64,000 nucleotides of DNA, taken from the NCBI RefSeq assembly GCF_026719705.1, contig NZ_JAPPRR010000004.1, forward strand, positions 62,001 to 126,000, read 5' to 3'. The notes under the pieces were generated by a model that was not told where the DNA came from, made no database searches, and saw only the letters and a program-made list of their open reading frames with translations. A program made the position numbers and the translations under genes. This document shows, piece after piece, positions 1 through 10,957 of this stretch. This DNA is from Pseudokordiimonas caeni. Lineage in GTDB: Bacteria; Pseudomonadota; Alphaproteobacteria; Sphingomonadales; Kordiimonadaceae. Each line of letters opens with the position of its first letter. Position 1 is the stretch's first letter.

Positions 1-2378
<2,378 letters not shown>

Positions 2379-2405
2379 TGCCGCCTCCCCCTCACGCGTG
2401 CCGCG

Positions 2406-3212
2406 TCAGAACGGCCACAGTTTGCTGAGCCAGCTTCCTTCATGCACTTCCGGCTCCAGCGACTGGTTGTTCAGAAGCGCATAGGAATAACGGTACCATT
2501 TGTTGCCCGGGAAGTTGTGGCCGAGCACGGCAGCTGCCATCTGGGCTTCCGGATAGATGCCAAGCGCCAGATAGCATTCCACCAGCCGGTGCAGGGCTTC
2601 GGGCGTGTGGCTCGTGGTCTGGAAATTTTCCACCACGTTGCGGAAGCGGATCACCGCCGACAGATATTCCTTGCGCTGCATGTAGAAGCGACCGACTTCC
2701 ATGTCCTTGCCGGCAAGGTGGTCACGGGTCAGGTCGATCTTCAGCTTCGCGTCGCGCGCATAATCGGTGTCAGGGAAACGACGGACCACCTCGGTCAGCG
2801 AATCCAGCGCCTTCTGGGTCTGGTCCTGGTCGCGGCCCACGTCGCTGATCTGCTCGTAATAGCTGACGGCAATCAGATAATAGGCATAAGGTGCGCCGCG
2901 GTTACCCGGGTGCAGCTGCAGGAAGCGCTGCGCCGCGAGGACCGCGTCGTCATATTTATTGGCCATATAGTTGGAATAGGCCGCCATCAGCTGCGCGCGG
3001 CGGGCCCAGACGCTATAGGGGTGCTGGCGTTCGGTCTCGTCGAAAATAGCGGCGGCCTGCCGGTACTGTTTCCGGTCCAGCCGATCCTGCGCGAGGTTGT
3101 ACAGAACTTCCACATCGCGGGCGATATAGGTGTCTTCATCCTTGCCACCGCAGGCGGAAAGCGCCACCAGACACCCCGCGAGACATGCAAGTTTCAGCCG
3201 TTTCATCGCCAT
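2406..3212 (-). CDS. bamD: Outer membrane assembly lipoprotein BamD
   Basis: Lipoprotein subunit of the BAM complex, which inserts beta-barrel proteins into the outer membrane. From the ATG at 3212 the product is 268 residues and begins with a lipoprotein signal whose lipobox LSAC places the lipidated cysteine at 21. The mature part consists of TPR-like helices (about 35-240) with the BamD pattern YNLAQDRLDRKQYRQAAAIFDE and PHSVWARRAQLM-like repeats. An open frame continues upstream to 3329, but a GAGGGGAAG Shine-Dalgarno 8 nt before 3212 and the signal peptide support the shorter form. A second ATG (3206) is possible. Confidence 0.95.
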   Translation of the reverse strand: MAMKRLKLACLAGCLVALSACGGKDEDTYIARDVEVLYNLAQDRLDRKQYRQAAAIFDETERQHPYSVWARRAQLMAAYSNYMANKYDDAVLAAQRFLQLHPGNRGAPYAYYLIAVSYYEQISDVGRDQDQTQKALDSLTEVVRRFPDTDYARDAKLKIDLTRDHLAGKDMEVGRFYMQRKEYLSAVIRFRNVVENFQTTSHTPEALHRLVECYLALGIYPEAQMAAAVLGHNFPGNKWYRYSYALLNNQSLEPEVHEGSWLSKLWPF

Positions 3213-3249
3213 ACCAGTCACTTCCCCTCGCCGCGACGCCAGTCTTCCG

Positions 3250-3278
3250 TTGCCGCAGGTAGAATTATAAATATAATT
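3250..3278. promoter_or_regulatory. Divergent bamD / XRE promoter region with AT-rich palindrome
   Basis: A perfect 16-bp AT-rich palindrome (AATTATA-AA-TATAATT, 3263-3278) lies between the divergent bamD and XRE genes. It contains a consensus -10 (TATAAT) in both directions. On the + strand TTGCCG (3250-3255) sits 16 bp upstream of TATAAT (3272-3277), a good sigma-70-like promoter for the XRE gene. On the - strand the -10 at 3269-3264 could serve bamD, but its -35 is weak. Promoter assignment is inferred from sequence only. Confidence 0.55.
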
Positions 3279-3393
3279 TTCAACCATCGCGCACAGGAGA
3301 AGTCCTGCGCAAAATGAAGGCCGGGTCATCCTCTAGCACAGGTCCGGCGGCCCAGCCAACGACGAATCGCCCCTTACCGCACGAGGATTGAGT

Positions 3394-3780
3394 ATGAGCA
3401 GGAAGAGCGAAGAAAACGGCGAAATCATGACCGCCGACACACCCCTCGGGCACGCCGCCCTGATCGACGCGCACGTGGCCTCCCGTCTGGCCGAAGCAAG
3501 GCGTGAACAGGGCCTCAGCCTCAGCGCGCTCGGGCAGGCGGCAGGGGTCAGTTATCAACAGATCCAGAAGTATGAAAACGGCCGAAACCGTATCAGTTGC
3601 GGCACGCTTTCGGTATTGGCCAGATACCTGCACAAGCCGGTCGAATGGTTCTTCGACACCCCGGAAAGCACAAGGGCGCCGGAGACAGCCAGCGCCCTTG
3701 ATCCGATCGACAAGGCAATCGGCGAATTATTGATGGCGGTTCGCCAGTCGCAGTTCGTCCGTCGTCAGGCCGGCAGCTGA
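3394..3780 (+). CDS. XRE-family helix-turn-helix transcriptional regulator
   Basis: Small DNA-binding protein of 128 residues. A Cro/C1-type helix-turn-helix spans about 28-85, with the recognition region GVSYQQIQKYENGRNRIS followed by the WFFDTPE stretch common in alphaproteobacterial XRE proteins. The C-terminal 40 residues are polar and of unknown role. The ATG at 3394 is preceded by GAGGA with 6-nt spacing; a TTG at 3388 overlaps that signal and is less likely. It is divergent from bamD, and its 3' end overlaps the convergent ilvE by 16 bp. Targets cannot be read from the sequence; autoregulation through the palindrome at 3263-3278 is a guess. Confidence 0.85.
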   Translation: MSRKSEENGEIMTADTPLGHAALIDAHVASRLAEARREQGLSLSALGQAAGVSYQQIQKYENGRNRISCGTLSVLARYLHKPVEWFFDTPESTRAPETASALDPIDKAIGELLMAVRQSQFVRRQAGS

Positions 3781-4649
3781 CCGCGCACCAGCGCGTCATA
3801 GTCGAACATCAGCGACTTGGTGATCTCGCCAACCTCGAACCGGAACGGCCCGATTTCCGAAAGCGGGGTCACCTCGGCGGCGGTGCCGGTGAGGAATGCC
3901 TGCTCGAACCCTTCCAGCTCGTCCGGCATGATGGCGCGCTCGACCACTTCGATGCCCCGGCGGCGAGCGAGATCGATCACCGATTTCCTCGTGATGCCGT
4001 CAAGGAAGCAATCGGGCTTCGGCGTGTGGAGCTTGCCGTCTTTCACGAAGAAGACGTTGGCGCCGGTCGCTTCCGCCACCTGACCGCGATAATCATACAT
4101 CAGGGCGTCGTCATAGCCCTTGGCTTCCGCAGCGTGCTTCGAAAGCGTACAGATCATGTAAAGCCCTGAAGCCTTGGCAGCGGTCGGCGCGGTATCTGGG
4201 GCCGGGCGGCGCCACTGGGCGATATCGAGGCGCAGGCCGCGCAGGCGCGCCTCGGGCGAGAAATAGGACGGCCATTCCCAGCAGGCGATCGCCGCATGGA
4301 TCGTGTTCTTCTGGGCAGCCACGCCCATCATCTCGCTGCCACGCCAGATGATCGGGCGGAAATAGCAATCCTTGTAGCCCGCCTTGTTCATCACTTCGTA
4401 GCAGGCGTCATTGATCTGCTGCTGGGTGAAGGGAACCTTCATGCCAAGGATCTCGGCCGACTTGAACAGCCGCTCGGTATGTTCTTTCAGCTTGAAGATA
4501 GTGCCATTGTAAGCGCGCTGGCCTTCAAAGACCGCACTGCCATAATGCATGGCATGCGTGAGCACATGGACCTTGCAAGCACGCCAGGGGCGCATCTCGC
4601 CGTCCATCCAGATCCAACCGTCCCGATCATCATAGGGCGCCGTGCTCAT
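3765..4649 (-). CDS. ilvE: Branched-chain amino acid aminotransferase
   Basis: PLP-dependent class IV aminotransferase (294 residues) that catalyses the last step of valine, leucine and isoleucine synthesis and the first step of their breakdown, using glutamate/2-oxoglutarate. The PLP-binding lysine is in TAAKASG (Lys159). The downstream EATGANVFFVKDG and GITRKSVIDLA segments match the fold. The ATG at 4649 has a GGAG signal 6 nt upstream; the frame could extend to a TTG at 4661, but that codon overlaps the Shine-Dalgarno. The gene is divergent from a MarR gene, and a perfect inverted repeat (4721-4743) lies between them. Confidence 0.94.
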   Translation of the reverse strand: MSTAPYDDRDGWIWMDGEMRPWRACKVHVLTHAMHYGSAVFEGQRAYNGTIFKLKEHTERLFKSAEILGMKVPFTQQQINDACYEVMNKAGYKDCYFRPIIWRGSEMMGVAAQKNTIHAAIACWEWPSYFSPEARLRGLRLDIAQWRRPAPDTAPTAAKASGLYMICTLSKHAAEAKGYDDALMYDYRGQVAEATGANVFFVKDGKLHTPKPDCFLDGITRKSVIDLARRRGIEVVERAIMPDELEGFEQAFLTGTAAEVTPLSEIGPFRFEVGEITKSLMFDYDALVRGQLPA

Positions 4650-4720
4650 TTTCGTCTCCAACCACTGAATTTAAAAGAAAAGTTCGTTTTCGGCTTGCCC
4701 GACGTAACATTATGTCGCAT

Positions 4721-4743
4721 ATATGTCAACAACACTGACATAT
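4721..4743. promoter_or_regulatory. Inverted-repeat operator between ilvE and marR
   Basis: Perfect inverted repeat with 8-bp arms, ATATGTCA and TGACATAT, separated by 7 bp. The left arm contains TGTCAA, which reads as a consensus -35 (TTGACA, 4729-4724) toward ilvE. A -35/-10-like pair toward marR (TTGCCC at 4695-4700, CATATA at 4718-4723) also overlaps the repeat. Size and symmetry suit a MarR dimer, so the product of the adjacent gene is the obvious candidate ligand. Binding is inferred. Confidence 0.6.
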
Positions 4744-4782
4744 GCCGGCAACGTTTTTTCAGCAAGAGGGCACATCCAGACC

Positions 4783-5274
4783 ATGACACCGCGAAAAATT
4801 CCGCAATCGAATCTGTACCTTCGGGAAGAGGAACTGCGGCGCGGGATCGAGCTTCTGTATTTTGCCTACCGGGACTTCACCCGCGACCCTGACGAGATCC
4901 TTGCCAAATCACGATTCGGGCGGGCCCATCACCGGGTGCTCTATTTCGTCGGTCGCAGCCCCGGCATCACGGTTTCGGGGCTCCTTTCCATCCTCCGTAT
5001 CACCAAGCAGAGCCTGTCGCGGGTGCTGGGTGAACTGGTCGAGCAAAGCTATATCCGGCAGGAAACAGGCACCGAGGACCGCCGCCAGCGGCTTCTCTAC
5101 CTCACCGACAAGGGCGAAGCATTCGAGCGCCAGCTGTTTGCAAGCCAGCGTGACCGCGTGGCCCGCGCCTATAAGGTCGCTGGCCCCGAGGCCGTGGCGG
5201 GCTTCTGGGAAGTGCTCCTCAATATCGTCGATGATGACGAGCGCGACAGCGTCCTCAAGCATATCGAGAAATAG
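4783..5274 (+). CDS. MarR-family transcriptional regulator (PetP-like)
   Basis: Winged-helix regulator of 163 residues. The MarR core runs from about 25 to 130: the recognition part is SILRITKQSLSRVLGELVEQ and the wing is GTEDRRQRLLYLTDKG. The N-terminal LRRGIELLYFAYRDFT and GRAHHRVLYFV segments resemble the PetP type of MarR proteins often found beside ilvE in alphaproteobacteria; that resemblance is from memory, not a search. The ATG at 4783 (MTPRK) is preferred over an in-frame ATG at 4723 that falls inside the palindrome and has no Shine-Dalgarno. A response regulator (petR), which often follows PetP, is absent here. Confidence 0.85.
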   Translation: MTPRKIPQSNLYLREEELRRGIELLYFAYRDFTRDPDEILAKSRFGRAHHRVLYFVGRSPGITVSGLLSILRITKQSLSRVLGELVEQSYIRQETGTEDRRQRLLYLTDKGEAFERQLFASQRDRVARAYKVAGPEAVAGFWEVLLNIVDDDERDSVLKHIEK

Positions 5275-5366
5275 GCCTCGTTCATTCTGGACTCGACGGT
5301 ACTGGCTTGTTGCCCTGTCGCGGCCATGCTAAACGGCAGCGCCAGAACAAACGAGGAGACTGATGC

Positions 5367-6011
5367 ATGACCCTTGATCAGCGCCTGATCGACGGCTACC
5401 GACGCTTTCTCGAGACCGACTTCGAACGCGACCGCGAGCTTTATCACTCGCTCGCCGAAGAAGGCCAGACCCCCCATACACTTGTTATTGCCTGCTCCGA
5501 CAGCCGCGTATTGCCCCAGCATGTGCTGGGCGCCGGGCCAGGCGACATGTTCCTTGTCCGCAACGTGGCAGCCCTTGTGCCACCCTTTGAGGATGACGCC
5601 GGCTATCATGGCACCAGCGCCGCCATCGAATTCGCCGTCACCAGCCTTGGCGTGAAGAATGTCATCGTCATGGGCCATGCCAAATGCGGTGGGGTCGGCT
5701 GTGTAGCCGATGGCAGCGTGAAGGAGACAAGCTTCGTCGGCCGCTGGGTCCGCCCCTTGCGCGAATGGCTGCACCGCCATGACGACCTGATCCCCAAAAA
5801 CCCGACTGCCCGTGCCCGCCTTCTGGAGCGCGCGGCCGTGCACCTGTCGGTCGAGAATCTGATGACCTTCCCCTTCATCGCCGAGCGCGTCGCCGCCCGC
5901 ACGCTGAATGTGGAAGGCCTCATCCTCGATATCTCGAACGGGGAACTCCTGAGGGTCATCGCCAAGCCGGACGGCATTTTCGACGTCCAGTCAGTGCTGA
6001 ACGAAGGCTGA
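5367..6011 (+). CDS. Beta-class carbonic anhydrase
   Basis: Zinc enzyme of 214 residues interconverting CO2 and bicarbonate. The zinc ligands and catalytic pair are all present: ACSDSR gives Cys43 and Asp45, and GHAKCGG gives His104 and Cys107. No signal peptide, so it is probably cytoplasmic. GAGGAG lies 8 nt before the ATG at 5367. It follows the MarR gene by 92 bp on the same strand, but nothing shows that they are co-transcribed. The most likely role is supplying bicarbonate to carboxylases. Confidence 0.95.
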   Translation: MTLDQRLIDGYRRFLETDFERDRELYHSLAEEGQTPHTLVIACSDSRVLPQHVLGAGPGDMFLVRNVAALVPPFEDDAGYHGTSAAIEFAVTSLGVKNVIVMGHAKCGGVGCVADGSVKETSFVGRWVRPLREWLHRHDDLIPKNPTARARLLERAAVHLSVENLMTFPFIAERVAARTLNVEGLILDISNGELLRVIAKPDGIFDVQSVLNEG

Positions 6012-6025
6012 GCCGGTCGTCGCGG

Positions 6026-7387
6026 TCAGGGCAGCAGGTCCGTGGATGGCTTCAGTTTCTTGAAGCTGAACGGCTTCTCTGACACCGGCCCGAATTCGAA
6101 GACATTCTTCGAGACGCGACGACGCAGGACGATATCCACATAAAGGGTTTCATTGGCCTTCAGGATATCGGCCACGTTCAGACCATCCGAGCGGAACTCG
6201 GCCATAGCATAGTGCGAGAATCCTTCCGAGGGTCTCGCCTCTACCCGGAACCCGAGCGCAGGCATCTCACGCATCAGGTCGGCGTTCACATAATAGACCA
6301 GCCGGCCCGACAGGGCGTTGAACTGGCGGTCCACAAAAAAGCCTTTCGGCAGCCTCTCCGGCGCATAGCCTTCGCCAAGCAACAGCAGGTCATAATCCCG
6401 GATGGTCTCGCCCCTGTCATCCCGCACCTGAAACACGACCATCAAATAGCGCGCCCCACCTTGCTGCGAGGCTGCTGTCAATTGTGCCAGATCCTGCAGG
6501 CGCTGCTGATAATCGCCGGGCGATTGCACGTCGAAACATTTCAATATTTCGTCGACGACAGGTTTCTCGCCTGCATTGGCGACCGTGACGCTGTTCATGA
6601 TCCCGATATCAGCCCCGGAATGCGAGGCATCTGGCACGACACCAAGCGGTATGGGCGCGGGGCGGCGGAGACCTCCCTCAGGCACGAGACTATAGACAAG
6701 GGGATCCTCAGACAGGGCATGGTCCGTCTGCTGTAATTGCAGAAAACCGCAATTCATGTTGGCGCCCGCCACCCGGACAACCCCGTCCGATCCCTTCTCG
6801 ACCAGATAGCTGTTCAGGAAGTCATAGAATTTATGGTCGATGGCCTGCCCCGTCAGGACAAAAGGATAGAAGCCCTCGGCTCCGGCCGCGTGCAGAAGCG
6901 CTTCCTCGTTCAGGCGCCATTGCCCTTCGCTACCGAGGCAGAGCCAATCCAGAATGCGCTGGCCCGGTTCCACGCCCTGGAACCATGCCTTGATGCGGCC
7001 TACCCGCTTCTTGCCAAGCGCGGCGAGGCTGGAGCCATGATTGGCCGGCGCCAGCATGACCAGATGCTGCAAGGGCACGATGGGTGCGCCCAGATGCCAG
7101 TAGAACCGCCGGATCCATTCCCGGACCACTGGGCCGCCGGTGGAGTGGGTCACGCAGGAAAAGGGCGCGATATTCCCGGCCCCATCCCCGAGCGTATCGA
7201 CGAGGGCCGCATTGAAGGCCCGCGTGACATCATCCATCGAGACTTCATCATGAAAGCTGATATAGCGCCCGAGATGGATATGCTGCACATCGATCGGGAC
7301 GCCGGACCGCGCAACAAGGGCTTCGGGGAGATCGCCATAGGTCTCCGTATCGGTCACGCTCCAGCCATGCACAAATACAAGCTTCAT
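6026..7387 (-). CDS. Alpha/beta-hydrolase-fold lipase/esterase-like protein
   Basis: Protein of 453 residues that begins directly with the first hydrolase strand (MKLVFVHGW), so it has no signal peptide. The nucleophile elbow THSTGG (about residues 81-86) is a variant of GxSxG, followed by PLQHLVMLAPANHGSSLA, typical of triacylglycerol-lipase/PGAP1-like enzymes. The C-terminal 150 residues look like a separate beta-rich domain of unknown role. It is monocistronic, with its own -35/-10 at 7444-7472 and a GGGGGG-rich Shine-Dalgarno. A phospholipase or cytoplasmic esterase is plausible; the substrate is unknown. Confidence 0.75.
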   Translation of the reverse strand: MKLVFVHGWSVTDTETYGDLPEALVARSGVPIDVQHIHLGRYISFHDEVSMDDVTRAFNAALVDTLGDGAGNIAPFSCVTHSTGGPVVREWIRRFYWHLGAPIVPLQHLVMLAPANHGSSLAALGKKRVGRIKAWFQGVEPGQRILDWLCLGSEGQWRLNEEALLHAAGAEGFYPFVLTGQAIDHKFYDFLNSYLVEKGSDGVVRVAGANMNCGFLQLQQTDHALSEDPLVYSLVPEGGLRRPAPIPLGVVPDASHSGADIGIMNSVTVANAGEKPVVDEILKCFDVQSPGDYQQRLQDLAQLTAASQQGGARYLMVVFQVRDDRGETIRDYDLLLLGEGYAPERLPKGFFVDRQFNALSGRLVYYVNADLMREMPALGFRVEARPSEGFSHYAMAEFRSDGLNVADILKANETLYVDIVLRRRVSKNVFEFGPVSEKPFSFKKLKPSTDLLP

Positions 7388-7443
7388 CGCGCCCCCCTGC
7401 TGCTGATAGGGCCGTCACTTCGCGGGAAACCATGATAAGTTGC

Positions 7444-7472
7444 ATGATACCACCTTGCGTGATGCAGGGCAA
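7444..7472 (-). promoter_or_regulatory. Sigma-70-like promoter of the hydrolase gene
   Basis: On the - strand TTGCCC (7472-7467) and TATCAT (7449-7444) are separated by 17 bp, giving a transcription start near 7437, about 50 nt before the ATG at 7387. It lies between the pet operon terminator and the hydrolase gene, consistent with independent expression. Confidence 0.5.
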
Positions 7473-7490
7473 TCGGAGCCACGGCGCCTG

Positions 7491-7524
7491 AAAACGAAAA
7501 GGCCGCTCAAACGAACGGCCTTTC
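7491..7524 (-). terminator. Rho-independent terminator of petABC
   Basis: On the - strand AAAGGCCGTT and AGCGGCCTTT form a stem with a six-base loop, and the 3' side runs into TTTTCGTTTT. It lies about 30 bp after the petC stop codon and separates the operon from the hydrolase gene. Confidence 0.85.
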
Positions 7525-7554
7525 CTTTTGTCTTCTGGTCGAAGGACCTTCGAC

Positions 7555-8337
7555 TTAGTCGAAGTGTTTGCCTTCTTTCACCGGCTTCCAAACTTTCTTC
7601 ATCGAGAAGTAGAGGATGATGGTCAGTACCAGCAGGAACAGGATCACGTTGAGGCCCATCGAATGGGACTGCTCGAGATGGGGTTCCGCCACGAAGGTCA
7701 GGAAATTGACCACGTCGCGGGCCATCTGGTCCTGGGTAGCCTTGGTACCGTCCTCATACTCGACGATATCGTCGGAAAGCGGCGGTGCCATGCCGATCTG
7801 GCCGCCCTTGAAGTAAGGGTTGTAGCTCTTGCCCGGCGTTACCGACACATCGGCCGGTGCGTCCTCGTAGCCAGTCATCAGGCTATAGACATAGTTGGCA
7901 CCGTCATGACGGGCCTTGACGATCAGCGACAGATCGGGCGGCAGAGCCCCGCCGTTCGAGGCGCGCGCGGCGTTCTCGTTGGCGAAGGGAGCCGGGATAC
8001 CGTGCTGCGGCAGGGCCTTGATCATGGTCGGTTCGCCGAACTCGTCGGGCTCGCCCGGTACTTCATACTCGGCGGCGAAGGCCTTGATCATGTCTTCTTC
8101 GTAGCCAAGCGCCGCAAGGTTGCGGAACTTGAAATATTTGAGGCTGTGGCACGAGGCGCAAACCTGCTTGAAAACCTGGAAGCCACGCTGGGCCGAGGCC
8201 TTGTCGAAGGTCCCGAAGGGGCCTTCGAACTGCCATTCAACCTGCTTGGGGTGTGCCCCGGCGGTCGCTGCATTGGCCGCCATGGTCAGACCCGCAACCG
8301 CGGTCAGGGCAAGGGCAAAATTCTTGATCATTTTCAT
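7555..8337 (-). CDS. petC: Cytochrome c1 of the bc1 complex
   Basis: Heme-c subunit of ubiquinol-cytochrome c oxidoreductase, 260 residues from the ATG at 8337. A signal peptide (about 1-23, ending ANA) exports the protein to the periplasm. The heme attachment motif CASCH is at 60-64. A C-terminal anchor (VILFLLVLTIILYFSMKKVW) holds it in the inner membrane. An open frame to 8373 adds 12 residues before the signal peptide and overlaps petB, so it was not used. The gene is last in petA-petB-petC, 17 bp after petB, and is followed by a strong terminator. Confidence 0.96.
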   Translation of the reverse strand: MKMIKNFALALTAVAGLTMAANAATAGAHPKQVEWQFEGPFGTFDKASAQRGFQVFKQVCASCHSLKYFKFRNLAALGYEEDMIKAFAAEYEVPGEPDEFGEPTMIKALPQHGIPAPFANENAARASNGGALPPDLSLIVKARHDGANYVYSLMTGYEDAPADVSVTPGKSYNPYFKGGQIGMAPPLSDDIVEYEDGTKATQDQMARDVVNFLTFVAEPHLEQSHSMGLNVILFLLVLTIILYFSMKKVWKPVKEGKHFD

Positions 8338-8354
8338 TTGTCCAATCCCCCGGC

Positions 8355-9623
8355 TCAGGCTTTTTTCACACATGCCTTGGCGATGCTTTCGGGCAGAGGC
8401 AAGGTCTGCTCGATCTTGCCAAGAAGCGGCATGACCACCAGGAAGTGCAGGAAATAGTAAGCGGTGCCGATAAGGCCGACCACCGGCCAGATACCTTCCG
8501 GCTTCTTGCCGCCAACGATGGTGAGGATCACCATGTCAACCACGAGGAACCAGAAGAAGATACGGTAGGTCGGACGGAACTTCGCCGAACGAACCTTGCT
8601 CGTATCAAGCCACGGCAGCGCGAACAGGAGAAGGATCGAGCCGAACATGGCCAGAACGCCCAGAAGCTTTGCCGGGATGATCACGATATCGGTGAAAGGA
8701 ATGCCGATATCGAACGTGATCGAGCGCAGGATCGCGTAGAAGGGCAGGAAGTACCATTCAGGCACGATGCTGTCCGGGGTCACCATCGGGTCGGCCGGGA
8801 TATAGTTATCCGGGTGGCCAAGCGCGTTCGGTGCATAGAACAGGAACAGGCTGAAGAAGATCAGGAACACACCCACACCGAACGCATCCTTCACGGTATA
8901 GAAAGGATGGAACGGGATCTTGTCACCCTTGCCCTTGGCATCGATGCCGAGGGGGTTGTTCGAACCCGGCAGGTGCAGCGCCCAGATGTGCAGGATCACA
9001 ACGCCGCAAATCACGAACGGCAGCAGGAAGTGCAGGCTGAAGAAGCGGTTCAGGGTCGGGTTGTCGACCGAGAAGCCACCCCACAGCAGGGTCACGATAT
9101 GGTCACCCACCACCGGTATCGCCGAGAAGAGGTTGGTGATCACCGTTGCACCCCAGAAGGACATCTGGCCCCACGGCAGCACATACCCCATGAAGGCGGT
9201 CGCCATCATCAGGAGGAAGATGACAAGGCCGATCATCCAAAGCATTTCGCGTGGGGCCTTGTAGGACCCGTAATAGAGACCGCGCAGGATGTGGATATAG
9301 ACGGCGATGAAGAACATGGAAGCGCCGTTCGCATGCATGTAGCGAATGAGCCAGCCATAGTTCACGTCGCGCATGATGCGCTCGACGCTGTCGAAGGCCA
9401 TCAGCGTGTTCGGCGTATAGTGCATTGCTAGCACGATACCGGTCACGATCTGGATGACGAGGCAGAGCCCGGCGAGCGAGCCGAAGTTCCACCAGTAATT
9501 CAGGTTGCGGGGTGCAAGGTAGCCTGCACCGAGCGAACCATGGATGAGCGAGAAGATCGGCAGCCGGTCGTCAATCCATTTGACAACCGCGCTGTTCGTT
9601 TCAAACGCAGGTCCGTGAGCCAT
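8355..9623 (-). CDS. petB: Cytochrome b of the bc1 complex
   Basis: Integral membrane subunit of 422 residues that carries hemes bL and bH and the quinol oxidation and quinone reduction sites. Recognisable segments are [23 protein letters not shown] (heme histidines), the [20 protein letters not shown] region, and the Qo motif PEWYF (in [19 protein letters not shown]). About eight transmembrane helices are apparent. The start ATG lies 11 bp after the petA stop. Part of an intact petABC operon. Confidence 0.97.
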   Translation of the reverse strand: MAHGPAFETNSAVVKWIDDRLPIFSLIHGSLGAGYLAPRNLNYWWNFGSLAGLCLVIQIVTGIVLAMHYTPNTLMAFDSVERIMRDVNYGWLIRYMHANGASMFFIAVYIHILRGLYYGSYKAPREMLWMIGLVIFLLMMATAFMGYVLPWGQMSFWGATVITNLFSAIPVVGDHIVTLLWGGFSVDNPTLNRFFSLHFLLPFVICGVVILHIWALHLPGSNNPLGIDAKGKGDKIPFHPFYTVKDAFGVGVFLIFFSLFLFYAPNALGHPDNYIPADPMVTPDSIVPEWYFLPFYAILRSITFDIGIPFTDIVIIPAKLLGVLAMFGSILLLFALPWLDTSKVRSAKFRPTYRIFFWFLVVDMVILTIVGGKKPEGIWPVVGLIGTAYYFLHFLVVMPLLGKIEQTLPLPESIAKACVKKA

Positions 9624-9634
9624 CTGGGCCTCCC

Positions 9635-10189
9635 TTAACCGATCTTGAGGACGGTATCGCTGGCAAAGGCATAGCCCGGAACTTCGAGGTTCCGGGGCGC
9701 GGGCCCTTTGCGGATACGGCCAGAGGTATCATAGTGCGAACCGTGGCAGGGGCAGAACCAGCCGCCGAACTCGCCGCGATCGTCACCCGTTTTGGTGCCA
9801 AGCGGCACGCAACCGAGGTGCGTGCAGACGCCAAGTACCACAAGCCATTCTTCCTTGCCGGGCAGAACGCGCTCGGCGTCGGTCTGCTTGTCGACGAGTG
9901 CGCCGACGTCAACAGCCTTGGCTTCCTCGATCTCGGCCGCCGTGCGGTGGCGAATGAAGACGGGCTTGCCTCGCCACTTGACGACGACGCCTTCGCCGAC
10001 GGCGATCTTGGAAAGATCGACCTCGATCGAGGCCAGCGCCAGCGTGTCGGCAGCCGGGTTCATCTGGTCGATGAACGGCCACACGGCCACGGCCGCGCCA
10101 ACAGCGCCGAAACCGGCGGCGGCAACATGGAGGAAATCACGGCGATTGACGCCGTCATCACCTTCCACCGTATTTTCGATTGTGCTCAT
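9635..10189 (-). CDS. petA: Ubiquinol-cytochrome c reductase Rieske iron-sulfur subunit
   Basis: Rieske [2Fe-2S] protein of 184 residues. The N-terminus has a Tat-type signal/anchor ([22 protein letters not shown], about 15-36) that stays as the membrane helix. Cluster ligands are in CTHLGC (Cys122, His124; Cys127 for the disulfide) and CPCHGSHYD (Cys146, His149; Cys148 for the disulfide). First gene of petABC, with AAGGATG upstream of the ATG at 10189. About 290 bp separate it from the divergent trmL gene. Confidence 0.97.
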   Translation of the reverse strand: MSTIENTVEGDDGVNRRDFLHVAAAGFGAVGAAVAVWPFIDQMNPAADTLALASIEVDLSKIAVGEGVVVKWRGKPVFIRHRTAAEIEEAKAVDVGALVDKQTDAERVLPGKEEWLVVLGVCTHLGCVPLGTKTGDDRGEFGGWFCPCHGSHYDTSGRIRKGPAPRNLEVPGYAFASDTVLKIG

Positions 10190-10480
10190 TTAATCATCCT
10201 TGGCCGGAAATCATGCGGGCCGACTGGTCCTCGCCGAGGCGGCAACCGCACTTTTCTACCCTAACCTGGCGGTGTCGATGCGACGAAAAGCCGCGAGGCC
10301 GCCGCCAAGCGCCCCTGCGCCCGGGCAAAACAGGCGCCCGCGCGTTGGCTCCGGTTTAATCGTGCTCGCTCAAAGAGGCAAGGCTTTATGCCTGCCCCGA
10401 CCAAAAAAATGCCATGTTTCAAGGGGTAGGAAATCGAAAGCCCGTTGCGCTCCTTGCGGCTATTCCTTATGCCACCGGAT
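10190..10480. other. Intergenic region between petA and trmL
   Basis: About 290 bp between divergent genes, presumably holding the petABC and trmL promoters. A TTGCCT/TTAAAC pair at 16-bp spacing toward petA is present but weak. I saw no convincing palindrome, terminator, RNA gene or additional coding sequence. Confidence 0.4.
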
Positions 10481-10957
10481 ATGGACATCGCCCTCTATGA
10501 ACCAGACCTGCCCCAGAACACCGGCACCATGCTGCGGCTTGCCGCCTGCATGGACGTGACGGCGCATGTCATCGAGCCCTGCGGCTTCCCCTTTTCGATC
10601 AAGGCGATGAAGCGCTCGCTGATGGATTATGCCGACCATGTTTCCCTCGCCCGGCACGAAAGCTACGAGGCCTTCGATGCGTGGCGCAAGGGTGCCGGGC
10701 GGCGACTGGTTCTCCTGTCCACCAAGGCAAGCCTCCCCTATGATGACTTCGCATTTCAGGGCGACGATATCCTGATGGTGGGGCGGGAATCGAAAGGCGT
10801 GCCGGACGATATTGCGATGCAGGCCGATGCTCGCGTCCTGATCCCCATGAAGGCCGGGGTACGCTCGCTGAATGTGGCGGTGTCGCTGGCCATGGTGCTC
10901 GGCGAAGCGATGCGGCAAACCGGCGGATACAAGCCCTTCACGAAAGGACAGTCATGA
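10481..10957 (+). CDS. trmL: tRNA (cytidine/uridine-34-2'-O)-methyltransferase TrmL
   Basis: SPOUT-class methyltransferase of 158 residues that 2'-O-methylates the wobble nucleotide of leucine tRNAs, with a trefoil-knot SAM site. The N-terminus [23 protein letters not shown] and the C-terminal motif [18 protein letters not shown] are family hallmarks; [14 protein letters not shown] is the middle motif. The ATG at 10481 aligns with known family starts; an ATG at 10469 and a TTG at 10445 are alternatives, and none has a strong Shine-Dalgarno. The stop overlaps the hemF start by 4 nt (ATGA), indicating translational coupling. Confidence 0.92.
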   Translation: MDIALYEPDLPQNTGTMLRLAACMDVTAHVIEPCGFPFSIKAMKRSLMDYADHVSLARHESYEAFDAWRKGAGRRLVLLSTKASLPYDDFAFQGDDILMVGRESKGVPDDIAMQADARVLIPMKAGVRSLNVAVSLAMVLGEAMRQTGGYKPFTKGQS

